Shown here: piece after piece, positions 29,979-41,185 of the stretch
Position numbering within the stretch: the first letter of the stretch is position 1
Layout: every line of letters begins with the position of its first letter
Source: an uncultured Bacteroidota bacterium
GTDB lineage: Bacteria > Bacteroidota > Bacteroidia > Flavobacteriales > Flavobacteriaceae
Length of the DNA: 64,000 bases
Direction of reading: 5' to 3'
NCBI GenBank assembly: GCA_902581145.1
Contig: CACHNE010000006.1
Location: 1-64,000, forward strand
Notes under the pieces: generated by a model
What the model saw: the letters and a program-made list of their open reading frames with translations, nothing else
Told to the model about the DNA's origin: nothing
Databases searched by the model: none
Program-made: the position numbers and the translations under genes

Positions 29979-30980
29979 TTAATTTTTTAATTTTTCCCAA
30001 TTCCATGCACTCTCTAACCCTGACTCAAAACTCATAACTGGAAACCACCCCAATTCATCATTAATTTTGGTATTATCAGAATAAATTTTTTCAACATCAC
30101 CAGACCTTCTTGGACCTAATTCATATGAAATTTTTAAATTATTGACTTTTTGAAATGAGTCAATAACCTCTTGAACACTTACACCTTTTCCAACACCCAG
30201 ATTATAAGCGGTTTTTATTTTAGTATTATTCAAAATATGATTTACAGCCATAACATGTGCCTTTGCTAAATCAACTACATGTATGTAATCTCTTACACAT
30301 GTACCATCGATGGTATTATAATCGTTGCCAAATATTTGCATAGACTCTCTTTTACCACTTGCCACCTCACAAATAATCGGAACCAGATTGTTTGGTTTAT
30401 CGGCTGAGCAATCGCCTATCAAACTAGTAGGATGAGAACCAACTGGGTTAAAATATCTCAATGAAATACTATTAATTGTAGATTTTTCGATTAATTTTTC
30501 ACATAACTGTTTAGTTTCACCATAGGGTGATTCCGCTTTTCCAAAAGGTGCCAACTCATTAACAGGTAAAAATTCTGGTGTCCCGTATACGGTACAAGAA
30601 GAAGAAAAAATAATATTATTAACATTATGGCTATTCATTAAATCTATCAATGTTTCTAGTGATCGAATATTATTAGAAAAATATTTATCAGGATGTCTCA
30701 CGGATTCTTCAACAGATTTAAAGGCAGCAAAATGTATTACTGCATCAATATTTTTTTTCTCCTTGAATACCTTATTCATTTGCTCAAAATCTGTGCAATC
30801 AACTTTGTAAAAATCAATCTTACTTTTTATTATTTGTTCAGCCCCTGTGATGTTATTTAATGAGCTGTTTGATAAATTATCAACTACAATAGGTTTATAG
30901 CCAGAGTTGTATAACTCTACTAAAGTATGTGAACCTATATATCCCGCCCCACCAGTAACTAAAATATTTTTTCTGTTCAT
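29979..30980 (-). CDS. galE: UDP-glucose 4-epimerase
   Basis: [51 protein letters not shown]. Confidence 0.95.
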   Translation of the reverse strand: MNRKNILVTGGAGYIGSHTLVELYNSGYKPIVVDNLSNSSLNNITGAEQIIKSKIDFYKVDCTDFEQMNKVFKEKKNIDAVIHFAAFKSVEESVRHPDKYFSNNIRSLETLIDLMNSHNVNNIIFSSSCTVYGTPEFLPVNELAPFGKAESPYGETKQLCEKLIEKSTINSISLRYFNPVGSHPTSLIGDCSADKPNNLVPIICEVASGKRESMQIFGNDYNTIDGTCVRDYIHVVDLAKAHVMAVNHILNNTKIKTAYNLGVGKGVSVQEVIDSFQKVNNLKISYELGPRRSGDVEKIYSDNTKINDELGWFPVMSFESGLESAWNWEKLKN

Positions 30981-31012
30981 ATAAATAATTCAATTTTGAT
31001 TCTTGACTTAGA

Positions 31013-32941
31013 TTAGTCTACGTTGTCGTGAAGAAACGAATTGTTTTTTCTAATTTTCATGTCATCATTCTCATCTAACGTAATTGATGTCCTAGAAATT
31101 TCATTATCCTCTGAATAATTTTTATTTTCCAATTCGATCCCTCTTCTTTTGTATGCAGGTTCATTTTCAATATCATCAATTTTTGATTTATTAAACTTGT
31201 AGTTAAATTCCTTCATACGCAATCTTCTTTCTGCAGATCTTTGCTTTTGAAAATCTGAAACAGATGAATTAAAAGGATCTTGCAAATCATCTGTTTCAGA
31301 TTTGTCGACAGCTTCAATTGTTGTAGTGTCAATTTCAGATGAATTCATTTTACTTTCTATCTCGATTACAGATTCAAATAAATGATTTTCATCACTTTCA
31401 TTATTATAATTATCTTCATTATCAATAATATCGTCAATCTCATTTTCGTCTAATTCAGATTCTTGAGATTCAACATCAGAATTATTATTTTTTTCTTTTT
31501 CGTCAAATAATGACCATTCGATTGACGAAGATTCAGCTTCATAATCATTCTCAAATTTCTCAATTTCCTCTTTAGAATCATCCTCAAATGAATTAATACC
31601 AATTCTATTTGTTTCTGAGGTATTCAATGCAGAAATCTCATCTTCAATATCGAAATTGAAATCCTCTTCAACTTCTTCCACCTCATCTAGAATGTGAACT
31701 ATTTTCTCTTCTGAAACTTCATCTTCAATTTCTAACTCAGGTTTGTTTTCAAAATCTTCTTCACTATTAATTTCATTTTGAGTGTCAATTTCAGTTTCCT
31801 CCTCCAATACATGTATAATCCTATCGCTATTTTCAATTTCAGTTTCTTTATCAATGGTGTCATTTGTTTCATTAACTTCAGAAACATGGGAGAATAAATT
31901 ATCACCCTCTAACTCATGAACTATTTTTTCCGGTTCTGTGTTTGAAATCTCATTTTGCTGATCAACATTAAATCCTGTTGCGATTACAGTTACCGAAATT
32001 GAATCAAAGAGTTCAGGATCTTCACCTACACCCATAATTATATTAGCTCCATAACCAGCTTGCTCCTGAATGTAATCATTTATCTCGCCTATTTCATCAA
32101 TGGTTATTTCCTCATTTCCAGAAACAATTAACAATAGTACATTTTTTGCACCGGTGATACGGTTATCATTTAAAAGTGGTGAATCTAGTGCCTTTGTTAT
32201 TGCATCATTTGCTCTATTGGTTCCAGATGATGAAGCAGCACCCATAATAGCTGTACCACTATTACTTAGTACTGTTTTTGCATCTTTCAAATCAATATTC
32301 TGCGTGTAATGATGTGTGATAACCTCGGCAATTCCCTTAGATGCGGTTGATAATACTTCATCAGCTTTTGAAAAACCAGCCTTGAAACCCAGATTGCCAT
32401 ATACTTCTCTTAGTTTATTATTATTTATAATAATCAAAGAATCAACATGATTTCTCAATTTTTCGATTCCTGCCTGAGCTTGATCATTTCTTAATTTTCC
32501 CTCAAAACTAAATGGTGTTGTTACTATCCCGACAGTTAAAATATTCATTTCTCTAGCCATTTGGGCAATTATAGGAGCGGCACCAGTTCCTGTTCCTCCA
32601 CCCATTCCTGCGGTGATAAAAACCATTTTAGTGTTTACATTAAGCATTGCCATTATATCCTCAGCACTTTCAAGGGCAGCCTTTTCACCAACTTCAGGGT
32701 TTGCACCGGCTCCAAGTCCCTCAGTAAGATTAACCCCTAACTGAATTTTATTGGGTACTCCACTATTGTTTAGTGCTTGTGCATCGGTATTGCAAATCAC
32801 GAAATCAACACCTTTAATTCCTTGGCGATACATGTGATTGATAGCATTACTACCTCCACCTCCAACGCCAATTGCTTTAATTACGTTAGATTGATTTTTG
32901 GGTAAATCAAAACTAATTCCTAAATCTAAATTTTCATCCAT
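31013..32941 (-). CDS. ftsZ: Cell division protein FtsZ with very long acidic C-terminal linker
   Basis: IKAIGVGGGGSNAINHM, GGGTGTGAAPIIAQMA; then about 300-aa acidic region ending EPAYKRRGIELENKN...NNSFLHDNVD. Confidence 0.97.
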   Translation of the reverse strand: MDENLDLGISFDLPKNQSNVIKAIGVGGGGSNAINHMYRQGIKGVDFVICNTDAQALNNSGVPNKIQLGVNLTEGLGAGANPEVGEKAALESAEDIMAMLNVNTKMVFITAGMGGGTGTGAAPIIAQMAREMNILTVGIVTTPFSFEGKLRNDQAQAGIEKLRNHVDSLIIINNNKLREVYGNLGFKAGFSKADEVLSTASKGIAEVITHHYTQNIDLKDAKTVLSNSGTAIMGAASSSGTNRANDAITKALDSPLLNDNRITGAKNVLLLIVSGNEEITIDEIGEINDYIQEQAGYGANIIMGVGEDPELFDSISVTVIATGFNVDQQNEISNTEPEKIVHELEGDNLFSHVSEVNETNDTIDKETEIENSDRIIHVLEEETEIDTQNEINSEEDFENKPELEIEDEVSEEKIVHILDEVEEVEEDFNFDIEDEISALNTSETNRIGINSFEDDSKEEIEKFENDYEAESSSIEWSLFDEKEKNNNSDVESQESELDENEIDDIIDNEDNYNNESDENHLFESVIEIESKMNSSEIDTTTIEAVDKSETDDLQDPFNSSVSDFQKQRSAERRLRMKEFNYKFNKSKIDDIENEPAYKRRGIELENKNYSEDNEISRTSITLDENDDMKIRKNNSFLHDNVD

Positions 32942-32959
32942 GGTACAGTATTATTTTTA

Positions 32960-34312
32960 TTATTCAGCATTATCTAAAAAGTCTTGTAGATTCTTTGTTA
33001 ATTTATCTAAAAAAGACTCTCTCTTAATTTTTGTTTTTTCGGGTTTTTGTTCTTTTTCATTTAAATTGTCTTCTTCACTTGATTCAATCACACCATCCTC
33101 TCCATTTGAGTTTTCTAATTCTAAATTTTCTGTAGTATTTTTTTCAATTTTGGAAAGACCATCCATCACTAATCCAACGGCCGTAGCATAAAGTGGACTC
33201 GTGACATTTTTATCAGTATCTCCAGCCAAATGCTCATTTGGATAACCAACTCTAGTATCCATTCCAGTAACGTATTCAACTAATTGCTTCAAATGTTTTA
33301 ATTGGCTTCCCCCACCAGTTAGTACGATTCCCGCAATCAATTTTTTCTTTTGTTCCTCGTGTCCATAATTCTTGATCTCTAGATATACTTGTTCTATAAT
33401 TTCTACAGTTCTTGCATGAATTATTTTTGACAGATTTTTTAACGAAATCTCTTTGGGGTCTCTTCCTCTAAGACCAGGAATAGATACAATTTCATTTTCT
33501 TTATTTTCTCCTGGCCAAGCAGACCCAAATTTTACCTTTAATAATTCTGCTTGCTTTTCAATAATGGAACATCCTTCTTTAATATCTTCAGTAATGACAT
33601 TTCCTCCGAATGGTATAACCGCTGTATGCCTTATAATTCCATCTTTAAAAATTGCCAAGTCTGTAGTTCCTCCACCTATATCAATCAAGGCGACTCCAGC
33701 TTCTTTTTCTTCATTACTAAGTACTGCATTGGCTGATGCTAATGGTTCAAGTGTGATACCATCCAGATCTAAGCCAGCACTTTTTATACACCTTCCAATA
33801 TTCCTGATTGAAGAAACTTGACCAACTACAACATGGAAATTAGCCTCAAGTCTACCTCCGTACATTCCAATAGGCTCCTTAATCTCAGCTTGTCCATCCA
33901 CCTTGAACTCTTGTGGAAGAACATGTATAATTTCTTCCCCAGGAAGCATCACTAATTTATGTACTTGATTTATCAATTTCTCAATATCAGTTTCGTCAAT
34001 AACTTGTTCTGAATTATTTCGGGTTATGTAATCACTATGCTGAAGGCTTCGTATATGTTGTCCTGCAATTCCAACAGTAACACCATCTACTTTAATTCCA
34101 GAAAGTTCTTCTGCTTCAGAAACAGCTTGTTGAATTGATTGAATTGTTTGGGTAATGTTATTAACAACTCCTCGGTGAACACCTAAACTGATTGATTTTC
34201 CAACACCCAAAATCTTCATTTTATTATATTCATTAGTTTGTCCGATCATTGCAACTATCTTAGTTGTACCTATGTCTAATCCGATTGAAATCATATTTTC
34301 TTTCATAATCAT
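32960..34312 (-). CDS. ftsA: Cell division protein FtsA
   Basis: ISIGLDIGTTKIVAMIGQ, GVALIDIGGGTTDLAIF, IVLTGGGSQLKHLKQL. Confidence 0.96.
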   Translation of the reverse strand: MIMKENMISIGLDIGTTKIVAMIGQTNEYNKMKILGVGKSISLGVHRGVVNNITQTIQSIQQAVSEAEELSGIKVDGVTVGIAGQHIRSLQHSDYITRNNSEQVIDETDIEKLINQVHKLVMLPGEEIIHVLPQEFKVDGQAEIKEPIGMYGGRLEANFHVVVGQVSSIRNIGRCIKSAGLDLDGITLEPLASANAVLSNEEKEAGVALIDIGGGTTDLAIFKDGIIRHTAVIPFGGNVITEDIKEGCSIIEKQAELLKVKFGSAWPGENKENEIVSIPGLRGRDPKEISLKNLSKIIHARTVEIIEQVYLEIKNYGHEEQKKKLIAGIVLTGGGSQLKHLKQLVEYVTGMDTRVGYPNEHLAGDTDKNVTSPLYATAVGLVMDGLSKIEKNTTENLELENSNGEDGVIESSEEDNLNEKEQKPEKTKIKRESFLDKLTKNLQDFLDNAE

Positions 34313-35022
34313 TATTTTTTTACTGCCACAACTTGATTTTCAAATTGTAGATTAACCTCTTTGTATTTTTCAATATCATTTTTTCTGACAGCTCTATTGT
34401 AAAAAGCTTTTAGATTTTGAATTTTCTTTTCTAATTTATTGTTATGACCTAACTCAATAAATGTGTTTAAACCAATAAGCTTTAAATTAATCTGCTGATT
34501 TTCATCAATAATAATTTGAGTGATATTTTGATTCAAGAATTTATCATCTCTAATCATTAATGAAACTTTTGTTAAATAATCCAAATCAGAAAATTGATTG
34601 AATCCAAAAATTATCGGAACATCTGCTGAATGTAATTTTGAAAGACTCATAAAATTTGAATTTTTATCTAAATAAAAAATACTGTCGTTTGTAATTATTC
34701 TTGCAACAGGTTCCTTTTGTTTTACATTAATAAATAATTTATTACCTACCATAGTGAAAACCTGAGATTTTTCAACAAGAGTGTTTTTATCTAATTGATC
34801 TTCAATTTTTCTTATAGAAATAGAATCCTTTGTGGTATAAATATATCTTTTGATACTGTTTTTGATAGAGTCAATTGAAATGTAAAATGAAGAGTTGGGT
34901 TGAATTACTACATCAATATCTTCGATTAACCTGTTATTATTAAAATAATTAGAAGCGTATAATATTCCTATTGAAAATATAAATACAAAAAACAATAATA
35001 TTTTACTCCAGTTAAACCGCAT
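34312..35022 (-). CDS. ftsQ: Cell division protein FtsQ-like
   Basis: Position between murC and ftsA, single N-terminal TM segment, POTRA-like region. Confidence 0.8.
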   Translation of the reverse strand: MRFNWSKILLFFVFIFSIGILYASNYFNNNRLIEDIDVVIQPNSSFYISIDSIKNSIKRYIYTTKDSISIRKIEDQLDKNTLVEKSQVFTMVGNKLFINVKQKEPVARIITNDSIFYLDKNSNFMSLSKLHSADVPIIFGFNQFSDLDYLTKVSLMIRDDKFLNQNITQIIIDENQQINLKLIGLNTFIELGHNNKLEKKIQNLKAFYNRAVRKNDIEKYKEVNLQFENQVVAVKK

Positions 35023-36364
35023 ATTCTAACTCCCTTTTTATTTGTTCTACCTCTTTACCTATATCTCCTGCCCCAAGTGTTACATTGACTCTATAACCAA
35101 TATTTTTAATCATATCACTCAAATCCGATTTCTTTGACAGGTATTTATAATTTGATTTAATTTTTTGTAGTAAAATTTCTGAGCTTACTCCACTTATTGG
35201 CTCCTCTCTAGCAGGATATATATCCAATAAAATAACAGCATCAAATTCTGAAAGAACATCGGCAAATTCGTCCAATAAATCTCGTGTTCTCGAAAATAGA
35301 TGAGGCTGAAAAACAACTAATAAATGTTCATTTGGGTAAATTGATTTTAAAGTTTTAAACACCTGTTTTATTTCCTCAGGATGATGTGCATAATCATCAA
35401 TTAAGACTATATTCTCATTATCAATTTTATATGAGAATCTACGTTCTATTCCGTCAAAAGAATCTAAAGCGTTGAAAATTTGTTTTTCTGCTACACCTAA
35501 TTTAAGGGCGATGGAAACTGCAGCAACTGAATTCATAATATTATGAACACCCTGAAGCTTAATTTTTAAATTTTCTAGTCTAGCCCCGTTAAAATGCAAA
35601 TCAAATTGCGAAAAACTACTATTGCATTTGATGTTTTTAACGATATAATCTGAGACATCAGAAATTCCATATTTCAAAGACTTAATATCGACCTGTTCAT
35701 TTGAAATTAAAAACCCTCCATCTAACAAATTATTTTTAAATTCTATAAAGGCTTCATTTAGGTTTTCTGAATCTTCGTAAATATCTAAATGATCAACATC
35801 CAAAGAAGTTATACAAGCAAAATTTGGGTTTAAGTTTAAAAAAGATCTGTCAAATTCATCAGCCTCAACCAAAATAAAATCTTCACCATTATAAATAAAA
35901 TTTGAAGTGTAGTTTTCCATAATTCCTCCAACAAAAGCGCAAAAGGAAAAATCAGCCACTTTTAAAATATGGGCTAGTATTGCTGTTGTTGTGGTTTTCC
36001 CGTGAGTTCCAGCTATCGCAATACATTGACCAAATTTTGAGATTTTTTGTAAAATCTCTGATCTTTTGTGAACTTTAAATTTATTTTCAATAAAAACTTT
36101 AAGTAATGGATGTTTTTTTGAAATTGCTGATGTATAAACGATCAAAGTGTCTTTCTTGTTATCAATGAATTCACTTATATTTAGTTTGCTTGGGTCGTAA
36201 ATCACATTTGCTCCTGATTTTATAAGACCTTCAGTTATAAATGATTTTTCCCTATCATAACCCAAAACAGAAACGCCCTTTTCTATAAAATACTTAGCCA
36301 ATCCGCTCATGCCAATTCCTCCTATACCGATAAAAAAAACTTTATTTATGTTCTCTATGTTCAT
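35012..36364 (-). CDS. murC: UDP-N-acetylmuramate-L-alanine ligase
   Basis: VFFIGIGGIGMSGLAKYF, IAGTHGKTTTTAILAHIL, IDDYAHHPEEIKQ. Confidence 0.96.
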   Translation of the reverse strand: MNIENINKVFFIGIGGIGMSGLAKYFIEKGVSVLGYDREKSFITEGLIKSGANVIYDPSKLNISEFIDNKKDTLIVYTSAISKKHPLLKVFIENKFKVHKRSEILQKISKFGQCIAIAGTHGKTTTTAILAHILKVADFSFCAFVGGIMENYTSNFIYNGEDFILVEADEFDRSFLNLNPNFACITSLDVDHLDIYEDSENLNEAFIEFKNNLLDGGFLISNEQVDIKSLKYGISDVSDYIVKNIKCNSSFSQFDLHFNGARLENLKIKLQGVHNIMNSVAAVSIALKLGVAEKQIFNALDSFDGIERRFSYKIDNENIVLIDDYAHHPEEIKQVFKTLKSIYPNEHLLVVFQPHLFSRTRDLLDEFADVLSEFDAVILLDIYPAREEPISGVSSEILLQKIKSNYKYLSKKSDLSDMIKNIGYRVNVTLGAGDIGKEVEQIKRELEYAV

Positions 36365-37452
36365 CGGTTCATAAGATTTTTTATTTCATTAACAATATCA
36401 ATAGTAGCATTTGTATAAGCTGTTTTTTTGATATTTTTTGAAAGTTTATTTCTAAGCTCCGAGGATGAATTTAATTCAGATATTCTCTTTTTTAAATCAT
36501 CAATATTTTTTTCTTCAACCAATAGAGCTCCCTCGTTTTTTACAACTGCCATGGCATTTTTTAGCTGATGATCTTCGGCGACATTTGGTGATGGAATAAA
36601 AATCACAGGCTTTCCTACAATGGATAATTCTGATACAGAGCTTGCACCAGCTCTTGAAATTATAAAATCAGAAACTGAATAGGCTAAAGCAATATCATCT
36701 AAGAAGTCATATAGCTTTAAATCATAAGAAATTTCTTTTTGTTTGTACTCATCGTAATATAACTTTCCACATTGCCATATTACCTGCAGGTTGATATACT
36801 TCAAATAATCTTGAATAGAATAAATAGCTTTATTAATCTCTCTTGAACCTAAACTACCTCCAATGACAAGCATTGTTTTTTTATCGGCGTTTAAATCAAA
36901 AGACTTAATTCCTTTATCAAATAAATCCGAAAAATTATTAATATTTGATCTTACTGGGTTTCCTGTTAATACAATCTTATTCTTTGGGAAATACTTTTCC
37001 AAATTTTCATAAGCAACACAAACTTTATTTACCTTTTTTGACAATAATTTATTTGTGATACCAGGGTAAGAATTTTGCTCCTGAATTAATGTCGGAATAT
37101 TTAAAAGATTTGCCACATACATAATTGGGCCACTGGCATATCCGCCGGTTCCAATTACAATATTAGGCTTGAATCTCTTAATAATAATCAGTGATTGAAA
37201 AATACTTATCAATAATTTTAACGGAACTAAAATATTCTTTAAAAAATTTGTTCTATTAAATCCCGAAATCCATAAGCCCAATATATCAAATCCGTATTTT
37301 GGTACAATATTCATTTCCATTTTGTTATTTGCTCCGACAAATAATATCTCTGAATTCTTATCTCTAAACAACAATTCATTAGCAATAGAAATAGCAGGAT
37401 ATATATGTCCTCCTGTTCCACCACCTGATAATATTATTCTGTTTCTATTCAT
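36361..37452 (-). CDS. murG: Undecaprenyldiphospho-muramoylpentapeptide beta-N-acetylglucosaminyltransferase
   Basis: ILSGGGTGGHIYPAISIANEL, GGYASGPIMYVA, ISRAGASSVSEL. Confidence 0.96.
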   Translation of the reverse strand: MNRNRIILSGGGTGGHIYPAISIANELLFRDKNSEILFVGANNKMEMNIVPKYGFDILGLWISGFNRTNFLKNILVPLKLLISIFQSLIIIKRFKPNIVIGTGGYASGPIMYVANLLNIPTLIQEQNSYPGITNKLLSKKVNKVCVAYENLEKYFPKNKIVLTGNPVRSNINNFSDLFDKGIKSFDLNADKKTMLVIGGSLGSREINKAIYSIQDYLKYINLQVIWQCGKLYYDEYKQKEISYDLKLYDFLDDIALAYSVSDFIISRAGASSVSELSIVGKPVIFIPSPNVAEDHQLKNAMAVVKNEGALLVEEKNIDDLKKRISELNSSSELRNKLSKNIKKTAYTNATIDIVNEIKNLMNR

Positions 37453-38646
37453 TTATATTGTTTCTTTTAATATATCCAATGGGCTATCTTCATCAATATT
37501 GTTAATTTGAACTCCAGTACCATTCCTGACGCTTTGAATAATCCCTATAGCGATGCATGTCATCCAAATTGAGGTTCCACCACTACTAATTAGTGGAAGA
37601 GGCTGGCCGGTGATTGGAAATAGTTCGACTGAAACCCCTATATTAACTAGAGCCTGGAAGACGATAGGAACACCAAGAGCAATGACCAATAGTGAACCAA
37701 ATACACTTTCTGCTTTATTTGAAATGATGATTATCCTTAGTAGAAATAATGCATAAACGGTTAAAAGAAATAATCCCCCAATTAATCCGTATTCTTCTAT
37801 AATAATAGCAAAAATAAAATCTGATGAAGATTGTGGTAAAAAATTCTTTTGAACACTTTTTCCTGGACCTAAACCTCTGACGCCACCTGTCGCAATAGCT
37901 ATTTTTGCTTTCTCAATTTGATAATTTTCTGTAGTATTTTCTTTATTGACAAAATTTTCAATTCTACTTTTCCATGTATCAACTCTATTTGGAAAAATTC
38001 CTGGATAAGCTTTAATTGTTAAAATAAAAATTAACAACACAAGAATCCCTGATAAAACTATTCCTAGCAGATGTTTTATAGGGTATCCGCCTACAAAACA
38101 CAACAAAATAACCATACTAAATATTATCGCTGTAGTTGAAAAGTTTGCAGGAAGAATTAACAGTAATATAAATAATGTGGGAATCCATAGCGGTAATATA
38201 GTCTGACTAAAACGAACATCAATATCTTTAATTTTAGCCAAATATCTAGAAACATATATCATTAAAATTACACCTGCTAAAGTCGAAGGTTGGAATGTAA
38301 ATCCAACAAATGGAATTTTAATCCATCTATTTGTATTAGTTAATGAATCTGTAACGCTTGGCTGAAAGATTGTGTATAAAAGAAGAACTATCACTACAGG
38401 TATCATTAGTATAGAGATACCTCTAAAGTAGTGGTATGGGATTTTTTGCATTAAATACATAAATGTGAATCCAAGCGATAGGTGAATAAAATGCTTAAAC
38501 AAATAATTAAACGTATTCCCAGATCCTGAGACATATGCGAGGTTACTTGCCGCACTATAGACAGGTAAAAAAGAAAAGCCTGCAAGCAATATTAAAACTG
38601 CCCACAAAGTTTTATCCCCCTGTATGTTTGCAAAAATATTATTCAC
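37453..38646 (-). CDS. ftsW: FtsW-type SEDS glycosyltransferase
   Basis: Multi-TM; NTNRWIKIPFVGFTFQPSTLAGVILM, SDFIFAIIIEEYGLIGG, GQPLPLISSGGTS. Confidence 0.94.
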   Translation of the reverse strand: MNNIFANIQGDKTLWAVLILLAGFSFLPVYSAASNLAYVSGSGNTFNYLFKHFIHLSLGFTFMYLMQKIPYHYFRGISILMIPVVIVLLLYTIFQPSVTDSLTNTNRWIKIPFVGFTFQPSTLAGVILMIYVSRYLAKIKDIDVRFSQTILPLWIPTLFILLLILPANFSTTAIIFSMVILLCFVGGYPIKHLLGIVLSGILVLLIFILTIKAYPGIFPNRVDTWKSRIENFVNKENTTENYQIEKAKIAIATGGVRGLGPGKSVQKNFLPQSSSDFIFAIIIEEYGLIGGLFLLTVYALFLLRIIIISNKAESVFGSLLVIALGVPIVFQALVNIGVSVELFPITGQPLPLISSGGTSIWMTCIAIGIIQSVRNGTGVQINNIDEDSPLDILKETI

Positions 38647-39971
38647 TATAATTTTCTAACAGCTGTTTTAAATTGTCTTCCTCTATCCTCAAAATCATCA
38701 AATAAGTCAAAACTAGCACAAGCTGGAGACAGCAAAACACAATCACCAGAAGATGATATTTTATATGCTGCATTCACTGCTTCATCCATTGATTTTACCT
38801 CTACTATATACTCTACTACATTTTCAAAATGATCCATTATTTTTAGATTATTTAAGCCTAAACAAATAATTGCTTTTACTCTTTTATTTACAACCTTGGT
38901 TAAATCAGCGTAATTATTTCCTTTGTCGACTCCACCTACAATCCAAACTGTTGGCGACTCCATTGATTCAAGCGCATAATATGTTGCATTAACGTTTGTA
39001 GCCTTTGAATCATTTATATATTTAACCTTGTTAATGGTCAATACATTTTCTAATCTGTGTTCAACACCTTGAAAATGCTCAAGACTTTTTCTTATTGTTT
39101 CTTTTCTAATTTTTAACAAATTTGCAACTGTGGCTGCAGCCATTGCATTCTTAATATTATGATTTCCTTTTACTAAAAAATTATCTGTTGGCATATTAAT
39201 TATATTTTTATCCGTTATAATATTTATTTCATTATCTAAAAAGTATGCTCCTTGTTTGACTTTTTTTTTTATCGAAAAAGGGAGCAACCTAGACTTAATT
39301 TTTTTTGTTTTTATATACTTATTTATTGTCTCACAATCAAAATCATATATTAGATAATCATCATGTGATTGGTTTTTAATTATTTTAAATTTTGAATCTA
39401 CATATGCTTCAAAATTTTTATATCTATCAAGGTGATCTGGTGTAATCGAAGTTATTATAGCGATATGAGGCTTAAAATTTTCAATTCCGTCCAGTTGAAA
39501 ACTACTGACCTCAATGACACTAAAGTCAACATCTTCTTCACAAACACTAGAAAAACTATTACCTATATTTCCTGAAATTGAGCAAGAAAAACCAGCATCT
39601 GAAATGAGTTTGTGGGTTAAAGTGGTTGTAGTTGTCTTTCCATTACTTCCGGTGACACCAATTATTTTGGAATTGCAATAGTTAGATGCAAACTCAATTT
39701 CTGAGATTATTTTTAACTGCTTAGAATCAAGGAATTTTACAATATCACTAGTGTCTGAAATTCCTGGACTTTTTATCACTAAGTCCACATTTAGCGTCTT
39801 AGCTTTTTCATGTGAATTCTCTTCAAAATTAATTGATGAATTAATCAATTTTTCTTTCGTGGAATCAAGTATATCTCCAGCATCAGAGATAAACACATTA
39901 TAATTATTCTTTTTGGCCAGTAATGCACTACCCAATCCACTTTCCCCTGCTCCAAGTATTAGTATAGTCAT
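38646..39971 (-). CDS. murD: UDP-N-acetylmuramoylalanine-D-glutamate ligase
   Basis: Start set at [53 protein letters not shown]. Confidence 0.95.
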   Translation of the reverse strand: MTILILGAGESGLGSALLAKKNNYNVFISDAGDILDSTKEKLINSSINFEENSHEKAKTLNVDLVIKSPGISDTSDIVKFLDSKQLKIISEIEFASNYCNSKIIGVTGSNGKTTTTTLTHKLISDAGFSCSISGNIGNSFSSVCEEDVDFSVIEVSSFQLDGIENFKPHIAIITSITPDHLDRYKNFEAYVDSKFKIIKNQSHDDYLIYDFDCETINKYIKTKKIKSRLLPFSIKKKVKQGAYFLDNEINIITDKNIINMPTDNFLVKGNHNIKNAMAAATVANLLKIRKETIRKSLEHFQGVEHRLENVLTINKVKYINDSKATNVNATYYALESMESPTVWIVGGVDKGNNYADLTKVVNKRVKAIICLGLNNLKIMDHFENVVEYIVEVKSMDEAVNAAYKISSSGDCVLLSPACASFDLFDDFEDRGRQFKTAVRKL

Positions 39972-41182
39972 TATCTGATTTTTAATGTTATGATTGAAAG
40001 AATCGCAAGAAAAATTCCTACAATCCAAAATCTGGTTACAATCTTACTTTCGTGATATCCCTTCTTTTGAAAATGATGATGTAAAGGGGACATAAGAAAA
40101 ATTCTTTTTCCGATACCAAACTTTTTTCTAGTGTACTTGAAGTATAAAACCTGAATAATAACCGAAAGGTTTTCGATAAGAAAAATTCCACATATTAAAG
40201 GAATAAGCCATTCTTTTCTAACAGCGATTGAAATTACGGCTATAATTCCTCCAATTGTCAAACTGCCAGTATCACCCATAAAGACCTGAGCTGGATATGT
40301 ATTATACCACAAGAATCCAACAAGCGCTCCGACAAAAGCACCTATAAAAATTGTTATTTCTCCAACCCTTGGTATGTACATTATATTTAAATAATCTGAG
40401 AAGATGATATTTCCTGACACCCACGTAAAGACACCTAGAGTTAAAACAATTATTGCGGATGAACCAGCTGCAAGCCCATCCAATCCATCTGTTAAATTGG
40501 CTCCATTCGAAACAGCCGCAATAATTAGTACAACAAAAAATATAAACACAATCCACGTATATGATTCTAAACTTGGATCTATCCATGTTATTAAATCTGA
40601 GTAATTAAAAACATTATCCTTAACAAATGGAATAGTCGTTTCAGTCGACTTATACTCAGAAAGATTGTCCACTGATTGAAGTTCAATACCAAATGGACTT
40701 TGATCTTTAACAGTTACATCAGGATGAAAAAACAGAGTAGCACCAATAAATAAACCCAATAAAATCTGACCAATAATTTTATATTTACCTCTTAATCCCT
40801 CTTTGTCATTTTTGTGTAGCTTTATATAATCGTCTACAAAACCAATAATACCCATCCAAAGTAAAGTCACAATTAATAAAATGATGTATATGTTATTTAA
40901 GTTTGCAAAAAGAAATACAGGTATAATTGTGGCTAAAATGATGATTAACCCACCCATTGTCGGAGTACCTTTTTTTTCTATTTGGCCTTCTAATCCTAGA
41001 TCTCGTATCGATTCTCCAATTTGTTTTTTTCTTAAAAAATCAATTATTCTTTTACCAAAAATTGTTGAGATTAAAAGAGAAGTTATGATGGCAGCTGCAG
41101 CTCTAAAGGAAATATAGGTAAATAATGATGCTCCAGGAATTTGATATTGACTTTCTAAATATTCGAAAAAATAATAAAGCAT
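39971..41182 (-). CDS. mraY: Phospho-N-acetylmuramoyl-pentapeptide-transferase
   Basis: [48 protein letters not shown]. Confidence 0.97.
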   Translation of the reverse strand: MLYYFFEYLESQYQIPGASLFTYISFRAAAAIITSLLISTIFGKRIIDFLRKKQIGESIRDLGLEGQIEKKGTPTMGGLIIILATIIPVFLFANLNNIYIILLIVTLLWMGIIGFVDDYIKLHKNDKEGLRGKYKIIGQILLGLFIGATLFFHPDVTVKDQSPFGIELQSVDNLSEYKSTETTIPFVKDNVFNYSDLITWIDPSLESYTWIVFIFFVVLIIAAVSNGANLTDGLDGLAAGSSAIIVLTLGVFTWVSGNIIFSDYLNIMYIPRVGEITIFIGAFVGALVGFLWYNTYPAQVFMGDTGSLTIGGIIAVISIAVRKEWLIPLICGIFLIENLSVIIQVLYFKYTRKKFGIGKRIFLMSPLHHHFQKKGYHESKIVTRFWIVGIFLAILSIITLKIR

Positions 41183-41185
41183 ATT

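Noticed and set aside
33453-33821. Plus-strand 122-aa ORF (and 33551..33736)
   Set aside because: Antisense to ftsA, no family motif; an open frame produced by the codon pattern of the real gene.
40302-40586. Minus-strand 94-aa ORF with many Cys/Trp residues
   Set aside because: Out-of-frame reading of mraY on the same strand.
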